The translations under genes and the position numbers were made by a program. Shown here piece after piece: positions 52,743 through 61,591 of a stretch of 64,000 nucleotides of DNA (its first letter is position 1; every line of letters begins with the position of its first letter). The notes below the pieces were generated by a model. It was not told the DNA's origin, did not search any database, and saw nothing but the letters and a program-made list of their open reading frames with translations. Source of the DNA: Pseudomonadota bacterium (GTDB taxonomy: Bacteria > Pseudomonadota > Gammaproteobacteria > UBA9339); NCBI GenBank assembly GCA_021781615.1, contig JAJXWM010000005.1:17314-81313 (forward strand), in the 5' to 3' direction.

Positions 52743-53903
52743 ATGAAAAAATACTTGGCAGCCAGCATACTAGTTCTAACATTTCTTTGTTTACCTCCTT
52801 TACTAACAGTTGCGAGTCAAATAGAAGCAACAACGATAGTTTTAGCTGGTGATATAGGAGGAACCAACGCAAGATTGCAACTTTCTCAATTTAAAAATGG
52901 AAAAAAACATGTTTTGGCTAAAAAAACATATAAAGTAGCGGAATACGACAATATAGCTAAAGTTATTACTGTTTTTCTTTCAGAGTTCAATTACGGTAAC
53001 GCTGCTATTAACAATGTTTGTTTTGCCGTCGCCGGACCAATAAAAAACAACAAAGTGCAGTTTACTAATGCAAAATGGTCTATTGATGCCGAACAATTAA
53101 AAACCACCCTAAAAATAGACAACATCAAGCTAATTAATGACTTTGAAGCGATCGGGTATGGAATTGAAACCTTAACCGCTGAAGATTTGTATCCTTTACA
53201 AAAAGGCACTCCTGAAAAAAACGGCTTAAAAGCATTTTTAGGCGCTGGCACAGGCTTGGGTGTAGGTTTTGCCTATTTTGCTGAGTCCCAATATGTTGTA
53301 TATCCCACTGAAGGTGGGCATACTAGCTTTACTCCTACCGATGACATACAAATGGCGATTTTAAAATATCTACACACAAAATATAATAGCAACATTTCTA
53401 CCGAACGCTTGCTTAGCGGCCCTGGTATAGTGAATATCTATAATTATTTCCGCGAAGTTAATCCGTTCAACGATATCGAGAGTAACCAATTAAAAAAATC
53501 TCTTGAAGATAGTAGCACGGACGCTGGTAAAGAAATCACCGATTTCGCGCTGGAACATCCCAACGATCAAATGGCTGCAAAAACCTTAGAAACATTTGTG
53601 AATATTTATGGTGCAAAATCGGGGGACCTTGCCTTTACGTTATTACCGCGTGGCGGCCTATATATTGTCGGTGCTATTGCGGCAAAAGTTCTGACAAAAA
53701 AGCAGTTTGCTGCAAACTTCATGCGTGCATTTGGCGATAAAGACAGCTTGTCTTATATGCTAAAAGATTTGCCTGTTTGGGTAATATTAAATACTGAGGT
53801 CGGGTTACAAGGCGCAGAAAATTATGCCTTAAAACTTGCTTTAGTACGGACTAAGATGAGCGATACTCAGGAGAATGGACTACAGTCAATTTATACCCAA
53901 TAA
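52743..53903 (+). CDS. glk: Glucokinase with N-terminal signal peptide
   Basis: Residues about 33-380 are a ROK-independent, E. coli-type glucokinase: phosphate loop LAGDIGGTNARLQL, AVAGPIKNNKVQFTNAKW, the catalytic-Asp region IKLINDFEAIGYGI, adenosine-binding AFLGAGTGLGVGF, the glucose-binding EGGHTSF and STERLLSGPGIVNIY. It should phosphorylate glucose with ATP. Unusually it begins MKKYLAASILVLTFLCLPPL, a complete Sec-type signal peptide with a possible cleavage site near VASQIEA. The protein is 386 residues against 321 in E. coli. Either it is exported and acts outside the cytoplasm, or the segment is a membrane anchor. Convergent 3' end overlaps the next gene by 13 bases. Confidence 0.85.
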   Translation: MKKYLAASILVLTFLCLPPLLTVASQIEATTIVLAGDIGGTNARLQLSQFKNGKKHVLAKKTYKVAEYDNIAKVITVFLSEFNYGNAAINNVCFAVAGPIKNNKVQFTNAKWSIDAEQLKTTLKIDNIKLINDFEAIGYGIETLTAEDLYPLQKGTPEKNGLKAFLGAGTGLGVGFAYFAESQYVVYPTEGGHTSFTPTDDIQMAILKYLHTKYNSNISTERLLSGPGIVNIYNYFREVNPFNDIESNQLKKSLEDSSTDAGKEITDFALEHPNDQMAAKTLETFVNIYGAKSGDLAFTLLPRGGLYIVGAIAAKVLTKKQFAANFMRAFGDKDSLSYMLKDLPVWVILNTEVGLQGAENYALKLALVRTKMSDTQENGLQSIYTQ

Positions 53904-54517
53904 ATAACATTATCTATATTTGATATACCACAAGCAATATATACTAAATTTTTGCCAATAAATAACCCATACCAATATTTATTATCGACATCTTGGAGAA
54001 ATCTTTTATATCTTGCGTCTTCCTCTTCCCGTTGATCTAAATTGTTTTCTTGCCTATAAGTTTTATTTAATTGCTCCCAGACAGGACAATCAAGTGACTC
54101 TAAATACCGAACTTCAAATTTACTCGGTCGCCAAAATACGTTATCTAAGATTAATTGGAATAATATTTTTTTCCCAGACAACGTTTCTTTTATGGACGGT
54201 AGTTGTTTTTTTGCGTAGTCCCAAATTGGCTGCACCAGCTCCCATGCGCCAACGACACCTTTTAAAAGTATAGTATCTTCAAGACATTCATCAATAATAA
54301 TTTTTGTATAATCATATGCACGACCAGTTTGCATAATTAAATTGCCAGCTTTTGTTAGCGCAAAAATTCCAACAACTTTCTTGTCTTTTACTAAGCATTT
54401 AAAGTTTCCTGAATAAGTATCGTTAGTTAATTGGGAACCATAAGCGTTTAAATTTGATAAAATAAAAAAAGGGTGGTTCTTTATATTGATCAAGCAGTTC
54501 CCGGGCTTATTTTTCAA
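53891..54517 (-). CDS. Possible GNAT-like acyltransferase, perhaps truncated
   Basis: The 208-residue protein is not clearly recognised. Its beginning (LINIKNHPFFILSNLNAYGS) and the later KCLVKDKKVVGIFALTKAGN with LLKGVVGAWELVQPIWDYAK resemble the N-terminal part of GNAT-type putative acetyltransferases that have an extra domain before the acetyl-CoA site. The expected acetyl-CoA loop (Q/R-x-x-G-x-G/A) after YGLFIGKNLVYIACGISNID is not seen; the frame stops there and overlaps glucokinase by 13 bases. So the C-terminal half of the GNAT fold may have been lost. It follows the Nudix gene by 10 bases on the same strand and is probably co-transcribed. Confidence 0.4.
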   Translation of the reverse strand: MKNKPGNCLINIKNHPFFILSNLNAYGSQLTNDTYSGNFKCLVKDKKVVGIFALTKAGNLIMQTGRAYDYTKIIIDECLEDTILLKGVVGAWELVQPIWDYAKKQLPSIKETLSGKKILFQLILDNVFWRPSKFEVRYLESLDCPVWEQLNKTYRQENNLDQREEEDARYKRFLQDVDNKYWYGLFIGKNLVYIACGISNIDNVIYWV

Positions 54518-54527
54518 TTTCCTTATT

Positions 54528-55040
54528 CTAGTGAATTACCTTTATTTTACTATTTGCAAAATCCATGGTTAATAAAAGTCGTCGATCTAAACATTGTTCT
54601 AATGCCCAGCGAGTATCATCCATAACTTTTGGTTGATTCATTATTTCTTGTACGTTACTAAAAAACTCTATATTCCCTTCATAGCAGCCCGTAATGGTAT
54701 TTTGTAAATCACGCCAAAAATAAACATGAATTAGTTCGGTATGCCCGGTAATCGCTTCGGTAACCGCGCCAAGACTGACAACATCTGATTCTTTAACTCG
54801 TGCGCCCAGTTCTTCGTTTAACTCACGTATTAATGCTTTCATCGGCGTCTCACCGGATTCTACTTGCCCACCAAATGACGCAAGATATCCTGGGAAACGG
54901 TTCCAATCACCCCCTCTTTTTTGCAAAATAATTTTATTATATTTAGTTACCACTACACAATCAACACCATGGAAAGCGTAAGATTTTTCATCTATCTTTG
55001 TCAAGTCAACTAATCGTATAAGCTCATTGGTATGGCTCAT
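54528..55040 (-). CDS. Nudix hydrolase
   Basis: The 170-residue protein has the complete Nudix box GQVESGETPMKALIRELNEE followed by LG (G-x5-E-x7-REUxEExGU). These enzymes hydrolyse nucleoside diphosphates linked to another moiety, with Mg2+ bound by the box glutamates. The start at 55040 (MSHTNELIRL) is chosen because AAGAGG lies a few bases upstream; an in-frame ATG at 55076 has none. It precedes the GNAT-like gene by 10 bases, so both probably serve one small pathway or a repair role. Substrate not readable. Confidence 0.8.
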   Translation of the reverse strand: MSHTNELIRLVDLTKIDEKSYAFHGVDCVVVTKYNKIILQKRGGDWNRFPGYLASFGGQVESGETPMKALIRELNEELGARVKESDVVSLGAVTEAITGHTELIHVYFWRDLQNTITGCYEGNIEFFSNVQEIMNQPKVMDDTRWALEQCLDRRLLLTMDFANSKIKVIH

Positions 55041-55202
55041 AAAACCTCTTGTTTGAACTATATTTAGTGTGGTCATTATATTATTATATGATACACCAAA
55101 GCGACATTTAATCTATGACTAAAATAGTAAAATAGGTTTCGTTGCCTATTAAAGTTTTGCTTGTTTGAATTGTAAGGGCCGACACCTTTTTCCCTACCAC
55201 TG

Positions 55203-55215
55203 TATAGCAACTATA
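55203..55215. promoter_or_regulatory. Small dyad upstream of the dinD-like pseudogene
   Basis: TATAG-CAA-CTATA is a perfect inverted repeat 43 bases before the ATG at 55258, preceded by ACTG. The same dyad is kept in the relic copy at 9243-9255. It resembles half of a LexA box (CTGTATA) but lacks the second ACAG half, so SOS control is only a possibility. Confidence 0.4.
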
Positions 55216-55257
55216 TTTTTAGCGGATACAATGGGCATAAAAAATCAGGATTAATAT

Positions 55258-55797
55258 ATGGCAACACAGCAAAAAAAAACCATAGCTATTTTTGAGGGTG
55301 TACAAATTCGCCGTCATTGGGACGAAGAGAAAGAGCTTTGGTATTTTGCGGTTATGGATGCAACAGCTGTTCTAACTCAAAGCGTTAATCCAGCAGCTTA
55401 TTGGAGAAAGTTAAAGGAAAGGCTATTAAAAGAGGGTGGAAATGAAACCGTGACAAAATGTCACGCTTTGAAAATGGTGGCACCAGAAGGTAAGAGGCGC
55501 CTTATTGATGTCGCCGATACTGAAGTAATGCTCGTCTCATTCAGTCTATTCCATCGCCAAATGCGGAGCCACTTAAACTGTGGTTGGCGCGGGTGGGATA
55601 TGAACGTTTAGAGGAAACTACCGATCCAGAACTAACTATTAATCGCGCACTGAAAACCTATTCGCAAAAGGGATATAGTCGCAAGGGGATCAACCAAAGT
55701 TTGAAAAGCATCGAGATTCGCCAAGAGTTAACTGACGAATGGGAAACAAGAGGGGGTCAAAGAAAGTCTAGAGTTTGCTCTTAACTCCTATACTTAA
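55258..55797 (+). pseudogene. Bro-N/DinD-like antirepressor gene, two frameshifts, truncated
   Basis: The first frame gives MATQQKKTIAIFEGVQIRRH, then WDEEKELWYFAVMDATAVLT and RRLIDVADTEVML, the Bro-N domain of DinD/phage antirepressor-like proteins. A missing base near 55530 shifts it; the natural continuation LIQSIPSPNAEPLKLWLARV with YERLEETTDPELTI is in the next frame. An extra G in the GGGGG run near 55755 shifts it again, giving VKESLEFAL and a stop at 55797. The C-terminal third is absent. A matching DinD-type C-terminal part lies at 58348-58730 on the opposite strand. The gene is dead. Confidence 0.8.
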
Positions 55798-55855
55798 GCT
55801 TCCCTTAATATGCACCTGCTACAATAAATTCATATTAAACTTGGAGCGCTAAAGT

Positions 55856-58006
55856 ATGTCTTTTAATCTTAGCAAAATAATTTTTACCCAAAAACAATCA
55901 ACAATATTTATTTCATTGTTTGTAACTCTATTTTTGTTGTTTTGTTCGTCATCCTCGTTTGCTTGGGATTCGTCTACTGCCGACAATCAAAGCCAAGAAA
56001 ATATTATGCGGCTTTTAGGGAAGGGTACACCGTCTTGTTCTCTTTCAAAAGAAGATGCTGAAGAATTTAAAAATTCTGACGGACACTGTTTCGGATTTTC
56101 TCTTGCGTGGTTATATTCGAAGTGGTTACAATTTGAACATCCAGAAAAAGTCCGGACATACAATGCTAGTGATTGGTATAAAAGCACAGTAGCAGATATT
56201 TTAGGCAGTTGGTCTAATTGTGATAACGTAAAAAAACTCGCCCTATTAGTGAAGAAGCTTTTTGATTCACAGCACGGAACTTTCGAAAAGGAAATGAATC
56301 AATTAGAAACGTATGGAAAAAACATACAGAGAGAATATTCGATTGTATCATCGCTTACCTTAGAACAACTTAAACAATTATTAAAAGAAAATGTTATTTA
56401 TGATCACAAGCTAATCCTCCTTAGTTCACACAATCACACTATGGCGTTATTTAAAGATGGAGATGATTATTATTATTTTGATCCAAACTGTCGAACTGGA
56501 GAGCATAAGGTTTCTTCAACAAATGATGTGGCTCAATTGGTTTTTGAAGCAAATAAGTTTGATTTTACAAAACCTTCGCCGTTAGTATTACTAGTATTTT
56601 CTTTTGATGAAAAAATACCAAACTATCCTAGCCAACAAGAAATTTTAGATCGCATTAATCCTTCCCTTGCTTCTGAACAAAATTATGCTGATGAAGAAAC
56701 AGGATTGCCTCTAGCAGCTCGAATAGGTTGCTTGGAATCCGTACGTTATTTTTTAAACAAAGGTGTAAATATAGATACATATGATAAAGATGTCCGTACT
56801 GCGCTGATGCTTGCTGCTCAAAATGGTCATCTCGAAATTGTACGATTATTGCTTGAAAAAAGAGCTAGACTTAATGTGGTTGATAAAGATGGTCGGACTG
56901 CGTTAATGCTTGTTGCTCAAATTGGTCAACTTGACATTATGCGATTACTACTTGAAAAAGGAGCTGATCCAAATCAGCTTGATAAAAATGATAGCACCCC
57001 ACTTATGCTTGCTGCTCAAAATGGTCATCTCGAAATTGTACGACTATTACTTGAAAAAGGAGCCAATCCTAATCTAGCTGGTAAAGATGACTATACGGCG
57101 CTAATGCTTGCGGCTCTCAAAGGTCATGGTGAGGTTGTACAGCTACTGTTTGAAAATGGAGCTAACCCAGTTCTAGTTAACAAAGATTACGAAACAGCTC
57201 GTATTATTGCTAAAAAAAGGGGCTACTTTGAAATTGTCTGGTTACTTTCTGGACTAGCTGATCTTAAGGTTGGTAACGATGACTATACTGCACTTATGTT
57301 TGCCGCCAAAAACGGTTACTTTAAAGATGTACGACTGCTTATTGAAAAAGAAAACAATCTTAATCTAGTTGATAAACTTGATAAATATGGCCGAACTGTT
57401 TTGCTGCTTGCTGCTCAAAAAGGTCATCTTGAAATTGTACAGCTACTACTTGAAAAAGGAGCTAATCCTAATTTGGTTTATAAAGATGGGGGTACCGCAC
57501 TGATGTTTGCTGCTGAAAATGGTCATCTTGAGGTTGTTCGATTATTCCTTGAAAACGGAGTCAATTCTGATCTAATTGATAAAGATGATGTTACCGCCTT
57601 GATGGTTGCAGCTCAAAATGGTCATCTCGAAATTGTACGGCTACTACTTGAAAAAGGAGCTAATCCTAATTTGATCTATAAAGATGGTGGTCCCGCACTG
57701 ATGTTTGCTGCTCAAAATGGGTATCTTGAAATTATACGGCTGTTACTTGAAAAAGGAGCCAAACCTAATTTAGCTGGTAAATATAATTATACCGCGCTGA
57801 TGCTTGCAGCTCAAAATGGTCATCTTGAAGTTGTACGACTACTACTTGAAAAAGGGGCTGATCCTACTTTAGTTAGTAAAAACGGCAAAACAGCTCTTAT
57901 TATTGCTAGGAAAAATAGTTACTCTGAAATTACAGAAGAAATAGAAAAAGCTATCGCAAAGAAAAAACAACAAGAAATCAATGAAGAACCGCGCACTGAA
58001 CTTTAA
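55856..58006 (+). CDS. Exported protein with YopT-like (C58) cysteine-protease domain and 13 ankyrin repeats
   Basis: The 716-residue protein has a signal peptide (FISLFVTLFLLFCSSSSFA, cleavage near 36). Residues about 50-260 carry the C58-like triad: C78 in SDGHCFGFSLAWLYSKW, H194 in SSHNHTMALFKDG, D209 in YYYFDPNC; the His-Asp spacing of 15 equals that in the protein at 20928 and is close to YopT. Residues about 280-700 are 13 ankyrin repeats of about 33 residues, most with the consensus TALMLAAQNGHLEIVRLLLE, and the repeat DNA is nearly identical between units. Ankyrin arrays bind protein partners, so the enzyme may be targeted to a host protein. Secretion route and substrate are unknown. 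Confidence 0.78.
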   Translation: MSFNLSKIIFTQKQSTIFISLFVTLFLLFCSSSSFAWDSSTADNQSQENIMRLLGKGTPSCSLSKEDAEEFKNSDGHCFGFSLAWLYSKWLQFEHPEKVRTYNASDWYKSTVADILGSWSNCDNVKKLALLVKKLFDSQHGTFEKEMNQLETYGKNIQREYSIVSSLTLEQLKQLLKENVIYDHKLILLSSHNHTMALFKDGDDYYYFDPNCRTGEHKVSSTNDVAQLVFEANKFDFTKPSPLVLLVFSFDEKIPNYPSQQEILDRINPSLASEQNYADEETGLPLAARIGCLESVRYFLNKGVNIDTYDKDVRTALMLAAQNGHLEIVRLLLEKRARLNVVDKDGRTALMLVAQIGQLDIMRLLLEKGADPNQLDKNDSTPLMLAAQNGHLEIVRLLLEKGANPNLAGKDDYTALMLAALKGHGEVVQLLFENGANPVLVNKDYETARIIAKKRGYFEIVWLLSGLADLKVGNDDYTALMFAAKNGYFKDVRLLIEKENNLNLVDKLDKYGRTVLLLAAQKGHLEIVQLLLEKGANPNLVYKDGGTALMFAAENGHLEVVRLFLENGVNSDLIDKDDVTALMVAAQNGHLEIVRLLLEKGANPNLIYKDGGPALMFAAQNGYLEIIRLLLEKGAKPNLAGKYNYTALMLAAQNGHLEVVRLLLEKGADPTLVSKNGKTALIIARKNSYSEITEEIEKAIAKKKQQEINEEPRTEL

Positions 58007-58020
58007 ACTATTAGGGTTTT

Positions 58021-58340
58021 GTGGTTATACCGCCAACTCCAGCAGCATTTAAAGTCGCATCTGTGGCTTTATTCATTGATTCCCGTATAGGGTCAATATT
58101 TAAACGCGCATAAATCGCGCTGTAGTGCTAACATTTTTGTGCGCCAGAGTCTTACCTATGATTGATAGATTAGCTCCAGTGGCGGCTTACCAACTTCCGA
58201 GTGATTTACGTAGATCATGTATCCTTAATTTTTTTATGTCAGCCTTATCTAAGATTCTTTTCCAAGGTTTTTTGGTTTCTACCAGATGACCTGTAACGCC
58301 AGCGCCGGGGAAAACCCACATGCTGTTAATTGAGTTTATT
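58021..58340 (-). pseudogene. C-terminal relic of a tyrosine integrase
   Basis: Read on the minus strand the decayed frame gives VFPGAGVTGHLVETKKPWKR, IRIHDLRKSLGSW (HxxR box), a stop, then LSIIGKTLAHKNVSTTARF with the expected Gly-His-x and Tyr replaced by Phe or lost. Several stops interrupt it. It belongs to the P4-type integrase group (HDLRRS... GHK...TxxYA), different from the integrase at 17190. It may be what remains of the element that brought in neighbouring genes. Confidence 0.7.
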
Positions 58341-58347
58341 TTTCATA

Positions 58348-58730
58348 TTATTTGTTGTCTATAGTTTTTGCATTTCGGGGTAGTAAATAATTTGTTTTAG
58401 AAACTACCTTTTTTCCGGTTTTTGACTCGAGAGCCAACCTCGTTTTCTTGGCAATTCTACCGCCCTCCACTCCAGCAATTTTGTTTTCTGTCATGCCTTT
58501 TGCTTCCGAGATCGCTGCTATTTCTCTAGTCGATAATTCTGCTAAAGCAGTAAAAATGAGTTCAGCTTCGATCATGTGATCTCTTAAGTTTTGAGTTTTT
58601 AGACCTTTGAGATTTTTATGCTCTTTAACGGTAACATCTGACCACTCCTGATGAATAATATTGGTGAGTATTGCAGACTCCTCCTCTTTGGTTACACTGA
58701 AGAAGAACTGGAGCGGCTTGCATCACCCAC
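58348..58730 (-). pseudogene. C-terminal part of a DinD-like antirepressor
   Basis: The minus-strand frame is open for about 125 codons: KEEESAILTNIIHQEWSDVT, then EHKNLKGLKTQNLRDHMIEA, LIFTALAELSTREIAAI and KKVVSKTNYLLPR. This equals the C-terminal half of DinD-family proteins (KGL..QNLRDHM..LELIFT.L.E..T..IA, and GxKVVS..NYL). An ATG at 58575 could start only the last 75 residues, which would lack the N-terminal Bro-N domain. The N-terminal half of such a gene is at 55258 on the other strand. No gene is seen in 58731-58939. Confidence 0.65.
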
Positions 58731-58939
58731 ATTTTATAGCTCTATGGCTAACAGAATTTCCTTACCTTTGATTTGCTTATATTGCTCAACTTAAGTTTGT
58801 AACTGGTGATTATATCAGGTTGGCGCAACACAAAATAAGTCATAAGAGGTATAGACTTAATTAATCAATGAACATAGAATCAAAATGAGACTATTAATTA
58901 TTATCTGGTGATTTTAAGTTAAATACGGAGGCAATCAAA

Positions 58940-59833
58940 ATGTACCAAAGTAACAAACTATTATTATCGATGACTGTAGGAATTTTTTTGTTTTTTCCCG
59001 GCTTTTTGTTGGCCGTTGAAAATAGGGAGTATAGTCTTTATAACCCAATAGATATGATGGAATTTACTGAAGGAGTATTGAGCGGGAAACTTGATATTAA
59101 GCAGCGATTAGAACCACACGGAATTAGCGCGATTATAATAGCTGCTGGTTTTTTGGGGGATATTGAAAAAACAGATAAATTGTTAGAGATGGGTAGTGAT
59201 GTTAATGATTCCAGGTTATTACTTTTTATTTGCTCTGGAGATAAAGAGGAGCGCTTACGAAGATTAGACAAGCACCGCGAAGAAATAAGAAAAATCTCTT
59301 CTGGTGATTCTTTGGAAATTCGCCGCTACGTCACTAAAAATACCGAGAAAGCTTTTAAGGATACTTTTGGTTATTCTTCACAGCTTAGCGAGCAAGACCG
59401 TAGAGAGATCGAAAGAGAGGCTGATGATGTGGTTGCTGTTGCGGTTAACGATCGAGAAGTGATTTATCAATATCTTGATCAAAAGATTGGAGAACTTGAA
59501 CAGAAAGTTGATGCAAGGAACGGGCATCTTGATGAGCTGAGGGATATGAGAACCCAAGTTAGAGCAGAGGTAAATATTTTTTCCGCTAATCTTGAAAAAG
59601 CGCAAGAATACGCAAAGGCAATGGATTGGATTAATAACGCAGCGAACTACCACTACCCTGAAGTGTTGCGTCATGTTCTCAATAAGGCTAATCCAGAATT
59701 TGCTGTTAGTGCGGCAAAAACAGCAATCGAATGGTTCGGTGATAGAACAACGGATGTGTGTAAAGAATGCCTGTCTATATTAGAAGAATATATAAAGGAA
59801 CACAGCGCAAAGCTTGAGAAAAAAGATTTATAG
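58940..59833 (+). CDS. Exported helical protein with one ankyrin-like repeat
   Basis: The 297-residue protein has a signal peptide (LLLSMTVGIFLFFPGFLLA, cleavage near VENRE) behind ACGGAGG 8 bases from the ATG. Residues about 45-85 form one degenerate ankyrin-like unit (GISAIIIAAGFLGDIEKTDK, LLEMGSDVND). The rest is charged and mostly helical, with coiled coil near 170-215 (IYQYLDQKIGELEQKVDARN). Two Cys occur at the end (VCKECLS). I know no family. The location after the C58-ankyrin gene and shared ankyrin theme suggest a group of exported helper or effector proteins. Confidence 0.6.
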   Translation: MYQSNKLLLSMTVGIFLFFPGFLLAVENREYSLYNPIDMMEFTEGVLSGKLDIKQRLEPHGISAIIIAAGFLGDIEKTDKLLEMGSDVNDSRLLLFICSGDKEERLRRLDKHREEIRKISSGDSLEIRRYVTKNTEKAFKDTFGYSSQLSEQDRREIEREADDVVAVAVNDREVIYQYLDQKIGELEQKVDARNGHLDELRDMRTQVRAEVNIFSANLEKAQEYAKAMDWINNAANYHYPEVLRHVLNKANPEFAVSAAKTAIEWFGDRTTDVCKECLSILEEYIKEHSAKLEKKDL

Positions 59834-59924
59834 AGCATCTAAAAACTATTGCCTTCTTCCATGTATCCCAATTTTTATATATTATCATCCAACTAGGAAA
59901 CGGCTATAAGCCCATTATCTTAGT

Positions 59925-60482
59925 TTAAAAGAAATCTGGGTTAAGCCGTTTCATTCTCTCTTCCATTTCTTTAGTGAATTTTAATCTATTATAACTAGGC
60001 ATAAAATCTTTAACTGCCTCTAGGCATTGCCATGCCAGATAAGTTTCATAATTCTCTGATAACAACTGAGCAAAATCAATATAAGCACTTGCCATAAAAG
60101 GATTGTGCGAAAGAGCCCGGTCAAAATAACTAAACGCTACAGGGTAATTTTTCTGCGACCCATAAATGTTGGCAAGAAACACGTCCAATACGTGTCCATG
60201 CTTTAAATTTTGCTTGGCTAGTTCATTAATGAATTTTATGGATTTTTCACCCTCCTCTTTTGATTTGGGCTCAAGTGATCTACTTAGTTTATAAACTTGG
60301 CTATTTTGGTCAGAAGCAGCAAATATCTTCTTAAACTGCTCTACAGGCTTCGAATCATATTGAAAGATATATTCATGTATTGCTAAAAATGCATCTAAAT
60401 ATTGTTTTTTATTGATTAAACTTTCAATCTCTTCTTGATATTGTTTTTCAGAAATTATACCTAGCTTACTATGAGCCTTCAT
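59925..60482 (-). CDS. TPR-like helical protein
   Basis: The 185-residue protein lacks a signal peptide. It consists of helical pairs with TPR character: IESLINKKQYLDAFLAIHEY, then LANIYGSQKNYPVAFSYFDR with ALSHNPFMASAYIDFAQLL, which follow the W/L-G-Y-A-F-A-P spacing of tetratricopeptide repeats. These are protein-protein interaction scaffolds. It starts 11 bases after the upstream exported protein without a clear ribosome site, so translation is probably coupled. Function unknown. Confidence 0.6.
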   Translation of the reverse strand: MKAHSKLGIISEKQYQEEIESLINKKQYLDAFLAIHEYIFQYDSKPVEQFKKIFAASDQNSQVYKLSRSLEPKSKEEGEKSIKFINELAKQNLKHGHVLDVFLANIYGSQKNYPVAFSYFDRALSHNPFMASAYIDFAQLLSENYETYLAWQCLEAVKDFMPSYNRLKFTKEMEERMKRLNPDFF

Positions 60483-60493
60483 TAGGGCAGCAT

Positions 60494-61330
60494 TTAACTT
60501 TTTTTGTCAGTATAAGATTTTTTGTACTCCAAAGGAATTTTTATATCATGACTACTTACTTCTTTTATCGATTTTAAGCCTGTCTCAATCGTAATGATTT
60601 CATTAAGATCTTTATACTCATATTTTAGATGGGAAAATATTCGACCGTAATCTAATATTTTATTTCTTATCTCTGGGTGAAAGTAAAAATTATATAGGAT
60701 AAATTTTTTAAATGAATTTTTAAACTCTGGTTTTATAGCAGGACCATCTAAAACAATAGAAGCTATCTGCTGGTTATCAAAAATAAAGCTATGAACATTC
60801 CCGTTTATTTTTTCTTTGATGTCCTTAGGAGTGCTACCTCTTAACTTTACGCCAAATAGACTTTCTACAGCAAACTCATTATCAGCAGAAGCTACTTTCT
60901 GGTTTTCAATAGCGGCCCATACGGCATTCTGTGTTAGACGATTATGCATCTCTTTGCCACGAAACATTACTTCTGGATAAAATGAGCGTTGCTGATATCT
61001 TCTATTACCATGATCTATGTTGGTAATAACTAAATTATCACAGTCATATATTGTTTCAATCTGGTTATCTCTTATAGATACCTTGTTTGGCGCCAACATG
61101 ACTGTGCTAGTAAAATCTCGTTTATCTACTTTTGGTTTATCTCCAGCAGTCTTAGTTACCTGATGATTACTGTATACTATTTCATATACTGCAGCATACG
61201 AAATAGATGGCGTCAAAACCATTATAAAAAGCATGGTAAAAAGCTGCAAAGCATGGTAATACCATACCTTACTAATAACCGTAGAATTTTTCCCACAGAT
61301 ATTAGAACAGATTAAGCTTATATAATTCAT
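60494..61330 (-). CDS. Exported protein of unknown function
   Basis: The 278-residue protein starts behind GGAGG 7 bases upstream. Its N-terminus is long and polar (Cys-rich MNYISLICSNICGK) followed by a hydrophobic stretch LFTMLFIMVLTPSISYA that looks like a signal peptide, cleavage near YAAVYE. The mature part is beta-rich (YEIVYSNHQVTKTAGDKPKV, DKRDFTSTVMLAPNKVSIRD), resembling periplasmic proteins of the LolA/DUF4412 type, but I cannot assign it. It forms an operon with the TPR protein, and the double-glycine peptide gene lies 260 bases upstream in the same direction. Confidence 0.55.
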   Translation of the reverse strand: MNYISLICSNICGKNSTVISKVWYYHALQLFTMLFIMVLTPSISYAAVYEIVYSNHQVTKTAGDKPKVDKRDFTSTVMLAPNKVSIRDNQIETIYDCDNLVITNIDHGNRRYQQRSFYPEVMFRGKEMHNRLTQNAVWAAIENQKVASADNEFAVESLFGVKLRGSTPKDIKEKINGNVHSFIFDNQQIASIVLDGPAIKPEFKNSFKKFILYNFYFHPEIRNKILDYGRIFSHLKYEYKDLNEIITIETGLKSIKEVSSHDIKIPLEYKKSYTDKKS

Positions 61331-61591
61331 CTCCTTGCCTCCGTTTTAGTACAGCTCGTGTCTTATTGCGTCGTCCTGATTCTATGGAACTAGATAATTT
61401 GAGCTCTTAGTTAATTTGACCAAAAAGTGTTTCTTCGTTAGCAAAATAAACATTTTGGCTTTCATCAACAAAAGACCACTGTTTTTATAAACTGCGCAAC
61501 TACACTTATAGCTCATTCACTAATTTCTTGTTTGTTTTATCATTATATCCGATATTAGCAAAAACCAAATTTAGGCGAATTTACGCAGCCG

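Noticed and set aside
55198..55216. LexA (SOS) box upstream of the dinD-like pseudogene
   Set aside because: Only the CTGTATA half fits; the distal ACAG half is absent in both copies, so it is listed as an unassigned dyad.
56700..57950. CRISPR-like array
   Set aside because: The regularly spaced repeats are 99-bp coding units of ankyrin repeats without spacers; no CRISPR array or cas gene was seen anywhere in the window.
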